From an uncultured Desulfovibrio sp. (lineage in GTDB: Bacteria; Desulfobacterota; Desulfovibrionia; Desulfovibrionales; Desulfovibrionaceae): DNA of 7,175 bases. The stretch covers positions 1 to 7,175 of the forward strand of contig CAMWTD010000115.1 in NCBI GenBank assembly GCA_947177085.1, read 5' to 3'. Made by a program: the position numbers and the translations under genes. Below are positions 5,033 to 7,175 of the stretch, one piece after another; positions within the stretch are counted from its first letter, which is position 1; each line of letters opens with the position of its first letter. Below the pieces are notes generated by a model. The model saw nothing but the letters and a program-made list of their open reading frames with translations, searched no databases and was not told the DNA's origin.

Positions 5033-6047
5033 AGACATTGTGCCCAATGCGGAGGCGTCCGGCATCTTCGCCGTGGCCGAGGCCAGCCTTGCGCAATCGC
5101 GCAACGGGCCCTACTGGCGGCTCGTGCTCGCTGACGCGAGCGGCAGCATCGAGGCCAAGATCTGGAGCCCGCTCAGCGGCGATTTCAGCGAAATAGCGCC
5201 GGGGACGCTGGCGCAGGTGGAGGGCCGGGCCTCGCTCTTCCGCTCGCAGGTGCAGCTCGCCGTGGAAAAATTCCGGCCGCTCGACGCCGGGGAAGCCGCC
5301 CGCGTGGACCAGACGGCTTTTTTGCCGTCGAGCCCCTACCCGCTGGACGCCATGTTCGACGAGCTTCTCGCGCTCTGTCGCGAGGAGTTCACGCACAAGC
5401 CCTGGCGCAAACTCGTGTTTTCCGTGCTGGAGGATGCGGAGCTCGGGCCGCGGTTCCGCCTTGCGCCCGCCGCCAAGAGCGTCCATCACGCGTATGCCGG
5501 GGGCCTTCTGGAGCACACGCTCGGCGTGGTGAAGCTCTGCCGCCTCCTGGCCGACCAGTATCCGGAGCTCGACCGCCAGGCCCTGCTCGCGGGCGCGCTC
5601 TTCCACGATATCGGCAAGATCCGCGAGTTTTCCGGCGGCCTTTCCAACGATTACACCACCGAGGGGCGCTTGCTCGGGCATCTCATGCTTGGTGTGGAGA
5701 TGCTCGCGCCCTTTCTCGCCCGTTCCGGCCTTGAGCCGGGCCTGCAGGAGCATTTGCGCCACCTTGTCCTCAGCCATCACGGGGAACTGGAATTTGGCGC
5801 GGTGCGCCAGCCCCACACGCCGGAAGCGCTCGCCCTCCACCATGCGGACAATCTCGACGCCAAGCTCGCCCAGTGCCGCGCCCTTTTCGGCGCGCTGGAC
5901 GGGGAGGGCCCGGGCTGGACGCCGTGGCAGGCCACCCTGGGCCGCCCCATGTACAGGCCCGAGCGCACGCCCGCGGCCCGGCCAGCCGCTCCCAAGGGGC
6001 GCAAAAACGCCAGGAGGGAAGAATGTTTGTCACTTTTGAAGGCATAG
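5010..6047 (+). CDS. OB-fold and HD-domain 3'-5' exoribonuclease, YhaM-like
   Basis: The 345-residue product has an N-terminal OB-fold nucleic-acid-binding domain (about 10-90, including YWRLVLADASGSIEAKIW at 35-52). An HD phosphohydrolase domain follows at about 150-300. Likely metal-binding residues are H169 in GGLLEHT, H199-D200 in LFHDIGK, H224 in LLGHLMLG, H256-H257 in LSHHGELEFG, and D280 in HHADNLDAK. This order is that of YhaM/CBF1-type nucleases, which degrade single-stranded RNA (and in some cases DNA) from the 3' end. The C-terminal 35 residues are basic and Ala/Pro-rich (RPAAPKGRKNARR), possibly an extra nucleic-acid contact. The start at 5010 has GGAG nine bases upstream. It diverges from surE, and its 3' end overlaps tmk by 25 bp in another frame, so it heads a likely operon. 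RNA as substrate is inferred from the family. A signalling phosphodiesterase role is less likely, given the OB domain. Confidence 0.93.
   Translation: MEKGVFVKDIVPNAEASGIFAVAEASLAQSRNGPYWRLVLADASGSIEAKIWSPLSGDFSEIAPGTLAQVEGRASLFRSQVQLAVEKFRPLDAGEAARVDQTAFLPSSPYPLDAMFDELLALCREEFTHKPWRKLVFSVLEDAELGPRFRLAPAAKSVHHAYAGGLLEHTLGVVKLCRLLADQYPELDRQALLAGALFHDIGKIREFSGGLSNDYTTEGRLLGHLMLGVEMLAPFLARSGLEPGLQEHLRHLVLSHHGELEFGAVRQPHTPEALALHHADNLDAKLAQCRALFGALDGEGPGWTPWQATLGRPMYRPERTPAARPAAPKGRKNARREECLSLLKA
6013..6017 (+). promoter_or_regulatory. tmk ribosome binding site inside the upstream gene
   Basis: GGAGG lies five bases before the tmk ATG at 6023, within the last codons of the OB-HD gene. It rules out the longer in-frame extension back to 5873. 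Confidence 0.8.
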
Positions 6048-6676
6048 AGGGCTCGGGCAAGTCCACGGCCCTGCGCCTGCTCGCCGCATATTTGCAGGAG
6101 CGCGGCCACGACCCGGTGCTCACGCGGGAGCCCGGGGGCAGCTCCCTCGGCCGCAGCCTGCGCCCCATCCTGCTGGACGCGCGCACGCGCGGCCTCTCGA
6201 GCCGCGCGGAACTTCATCTTTTTCTCGCCGACCGCGCCCAGCATGTTGCCGAGATCATCCGGCCGGCCCTGGAAGCCGGGCAGACCGTGCTCTGCGATCG
6301 TTTTTCGGATTCCACGCTCGCCTACCAGGGCTATGGCCGGGGGCATGACGTGGAGCGGCTGCGCCGCATCAACGCCCAGGCCACCGGGGGCCTTGCCCCG
6401 GACCTCACCCTGCTGCTCGACCTTTCGGTGAGCGAAGGGCTGGAGCGCGCGGGCGAGCGCAACCGCGCCGAAGGCACGGTGCTCTCCGAGGGGCGCTTCG
6501 ATTCGGAAAGCCTGGACTTTCACGAGCGCGTGCGCCAGGGCTATCTCGCGCTGGCGGCGGCCGAGCCGGAGCGCATCGCGGTCATCGACGCCGCGCAGCC
6601 GCCGGAGGACGTGCTGCTCCAGTGCCTCTCCGCGCTGGAGGAGCGGCTCTCCCGCCGGGGCGCGGGCATTGCCTGA
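6023..6676 (+). CDS. tmk: Thymidylate kinase (dTMP kinase)
   Basis: Tmk phosphorylates dTMP to dTDP with ATP, the step shared by de novo and salvage dTTP synthesis. The 217-residue product is full length. It shows MFVTFEGIEGSGKST (P-loop 7-15), REPGGS (35-40), the substrate-site stretch CDRFSDSTLAYQGYGRG (91-107) and LTLLLDL (128-134). Basic residues R142, R146 and R148 form a LID region. The P-loop lacks an arginine at the catalytic position, while the LID supplies them, which resembles the E. coli-type class. The start at 6023 is chosen because the family begins MFVTFEG and GGAGG sits five bases upstream. The first 25 bp overlap the 3' end of the OB-HD gene, and the next gene starts 18 bp after the stop. 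Both point to co-transcription. Confidence 0.97.
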   Translation: MFVTFEGIEGSGKSTALRLLAAYLQERGHDPVLTREPGGSSLGRSLRPILLDARTRGLSSRAELHLFLADRAQHVAEIIRPALEAGQTVLCDRFSDSTLAYQGYGRGHDVERLRRINAQATGGLAPDLTLLLDLSVSEGLERAGERNRAEGTVLSEGRFDSESLDFHERVRQGYLALAAAEPERIAVIDAAQPPEDVLLQCLSALEERLSRRGAGIA

Positions 6677-6694
6677 AAGCATGAAGGAGGCATC

Positions 6695-7018
6695 ATGAAC
6701 GCCACCCCTCCCGAAATCTATACTCTTGAGGCCGAAGGCGGCCGCCTGCGCTTTATGCCGAGGGAAGCGGCGCTGCCCGGAGAGCTCGCCGTGGTCCACC
6801 GCATGGGCGACCCGGCGCTGCTCCAGTGCGCGGTGCTCCGGCGAGAGAACGCGCCGGGCGGGGTCTTCCGCCTGGAAGACGAGAGCGGCCCTCTGTTCGC
6901 CGCCATTGCCGAAAACAACCTCGCCTTCGCGCTCGGCATGGGCTTTTTCGGCGAGCTCACGGCCAATGCCCGCTATGGCGTGGACGTGTTCGAGAACATG
7001 GAAGAGCCCGATGATTGA
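6695..7018 (+). CDS. Small acidic protein of unknown function in the tmk operon
   Basis: I do not recognise this 107-residue product. It is soluble, has no signal peptide, membrane helix or cysteine cluster (one Cys, residue 45), and ends in an acidic tail ENMEEPDD (100-107). The composition suggests a compact alpha/beta domain: a strand-rich first half with LRFMPREAALPGE (18-30), a central RLEDESGPLFAAIAENN (59-75) and a Gly/Phe-rich LGMGFFGELT (80-89). It is very probably a real gene. AAGGAGG (6684-6690) sits four bases before the ATG, third-position G/C use matches its neighbours, it follows tmk by 18 bp, and its stop overlaps the next start by 8 bp. Its function can only be guessed from context (nucleotide metabolism or the deacetylase downstream). 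Confidence 0.85.
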   Translation: MNATPPEIYTLEAEGGRLRFMPREAALPGELAVVHRMGDPALLQCAVLRRENAPGGVFRLEDESGPLFAAIAENNLAFALGMGFFGELTANARYGVDVFENMEEPDD

Positions 7019-7175
7019 GCCGCTGGTGGGCCGGCGCACCCTTGGCGTGGTGTTCTTCCCGGCCTTTGACTGGGCCATCTCCCCCACGCATCCCGAGCGG
7101 GAGGAGCGCCTGCTCTACACGCGCGACCAGCTTCAGGAGGAGGGCCTGTTCGACATCCCGGGCATCAGCGAGCAC
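7011..7175 (+). CDS. Histone-deacetylase-family protein, N-terminal part only
   Basis: The first 55 codons are visible before the window ends. The segment VVFFPAFDWAISPTHPERE (13-31), then RLLYTRDQ (33-40) and GLFDIPGI (45-52), matches the N-terminus of bacterial histone-deacetylase/acetoin-utilisation (AcuC-like) proteins as I know them. The PTHPERxxR block is the family's entry motif. These zinc hydrolases remove acetyl groups from lysines or acetylpolyamines. The catalytic His-His and Asp zinc ligands lie beyond the edge, so activity cannot be judged. The ATG at 7011 overlaps the stop of the preceding gene by 8 bp (ATGATTGA), and a weak GGAAGAG (7000-7006) lies upstream. This suggests coupled translation as the fourth gene of the operon. 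Confidence 0.85.
   Translation, partial: MIEPLVGRRTLGVVFFPAFDWAISPTHPEREERLLYTRDQLQEEGLFDIPGISEH

Noticed and set aside
4527..5843. 438-codon minus-strand open frame opposite the OB-HD gene and overlapping surE
   Set aside because: It is antisense to a well-supported OB-HD protein and runs out of frame into surE. No motif supports it.
5777..7087. 436-codon minus-strand open frame opposite tmk and the 107-residue gene
   Set aside because: It is the antisense shadow of Tmk. Its product has no domain, and the plus-strand genes have strong start signals.

Overview
The window reads as ordinary chromosomal core sequence from a high-GC (roughly two-thirds G+C by eye) sulfate-reducer-type Desulfobacterota, most likely a Desulfovibrio relative. 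This rests on the close resemblance of the encoded proteins to Desulfovibrio families as I remember them (a DVU0298-like HEAT-type protein, the order rplU-rpmA-obg-proB, and an HDAC-like protein after tmk), not on a database search. Nine protein genes are supported. The last runs off the right edge. No tRNA, rRNA, CRISPR array, insertion sequence or phage gene was seen.

Layout, left to right. (1) A 150-bp AT-then-GC leader is followed by a plus-strand DVU0298-like gene (151-852), which converges on proB with a 24-bp gap. (2) A minus-strand block, transcribed from right to left, holds surE (4938-4174), rplU (4100-3792), rpmA (3720-3403), obgE (3241-2090) and proB (2097-877). A -35-like TTGACA sits just upstream of rplU, so the ribosomal-protein unit probably has its own promoter. 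A hairpin with T-tracts follows rpmA and should terminate or attenuate transcription before obgE. obgE and proB overlap by 8 bp and are probably translationally coupled. (3) A 71-bp divergent intergenic region separates surE from a plus-strand block: an OB-fold/HD-domain YhaM-like nuclease (5010-6047), tmk (6023-6676), an unrecognised 107-residue protein (6695-7018) and the first 55 codons of a histone-deacetylase-family protein (7011 to the edge). These genes overlap or nearly touch and look like one operon.

Functionally, the minus block combines two 50S proteins (L21, L27) with a GTPase that acts in 50S maturation and with the first enzyme of proline synthesis. The divergent pair and the plus block lean toward nucleotide and RNA turnover: SurE releases nucleosides from monophosphates, the OB-HD protein probably degrades RNA from the 3' end, and Tmk makes dTDP. 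The small unknown protein and the deacetylase-like protein extend this unit.

No convincing new multi-gene system was found. The points most worth a second look are the terminator between rpmA and obgE, the unknown 107-residue gene between tmk and the deacetylase gene, the overlapping divergent promoter candidates between surE and the HD gene, and lineage-type departures in Obg (an acidic insertion), L27 (a C-terminal extension) and ProB (an LTS instead of the usual LTD).
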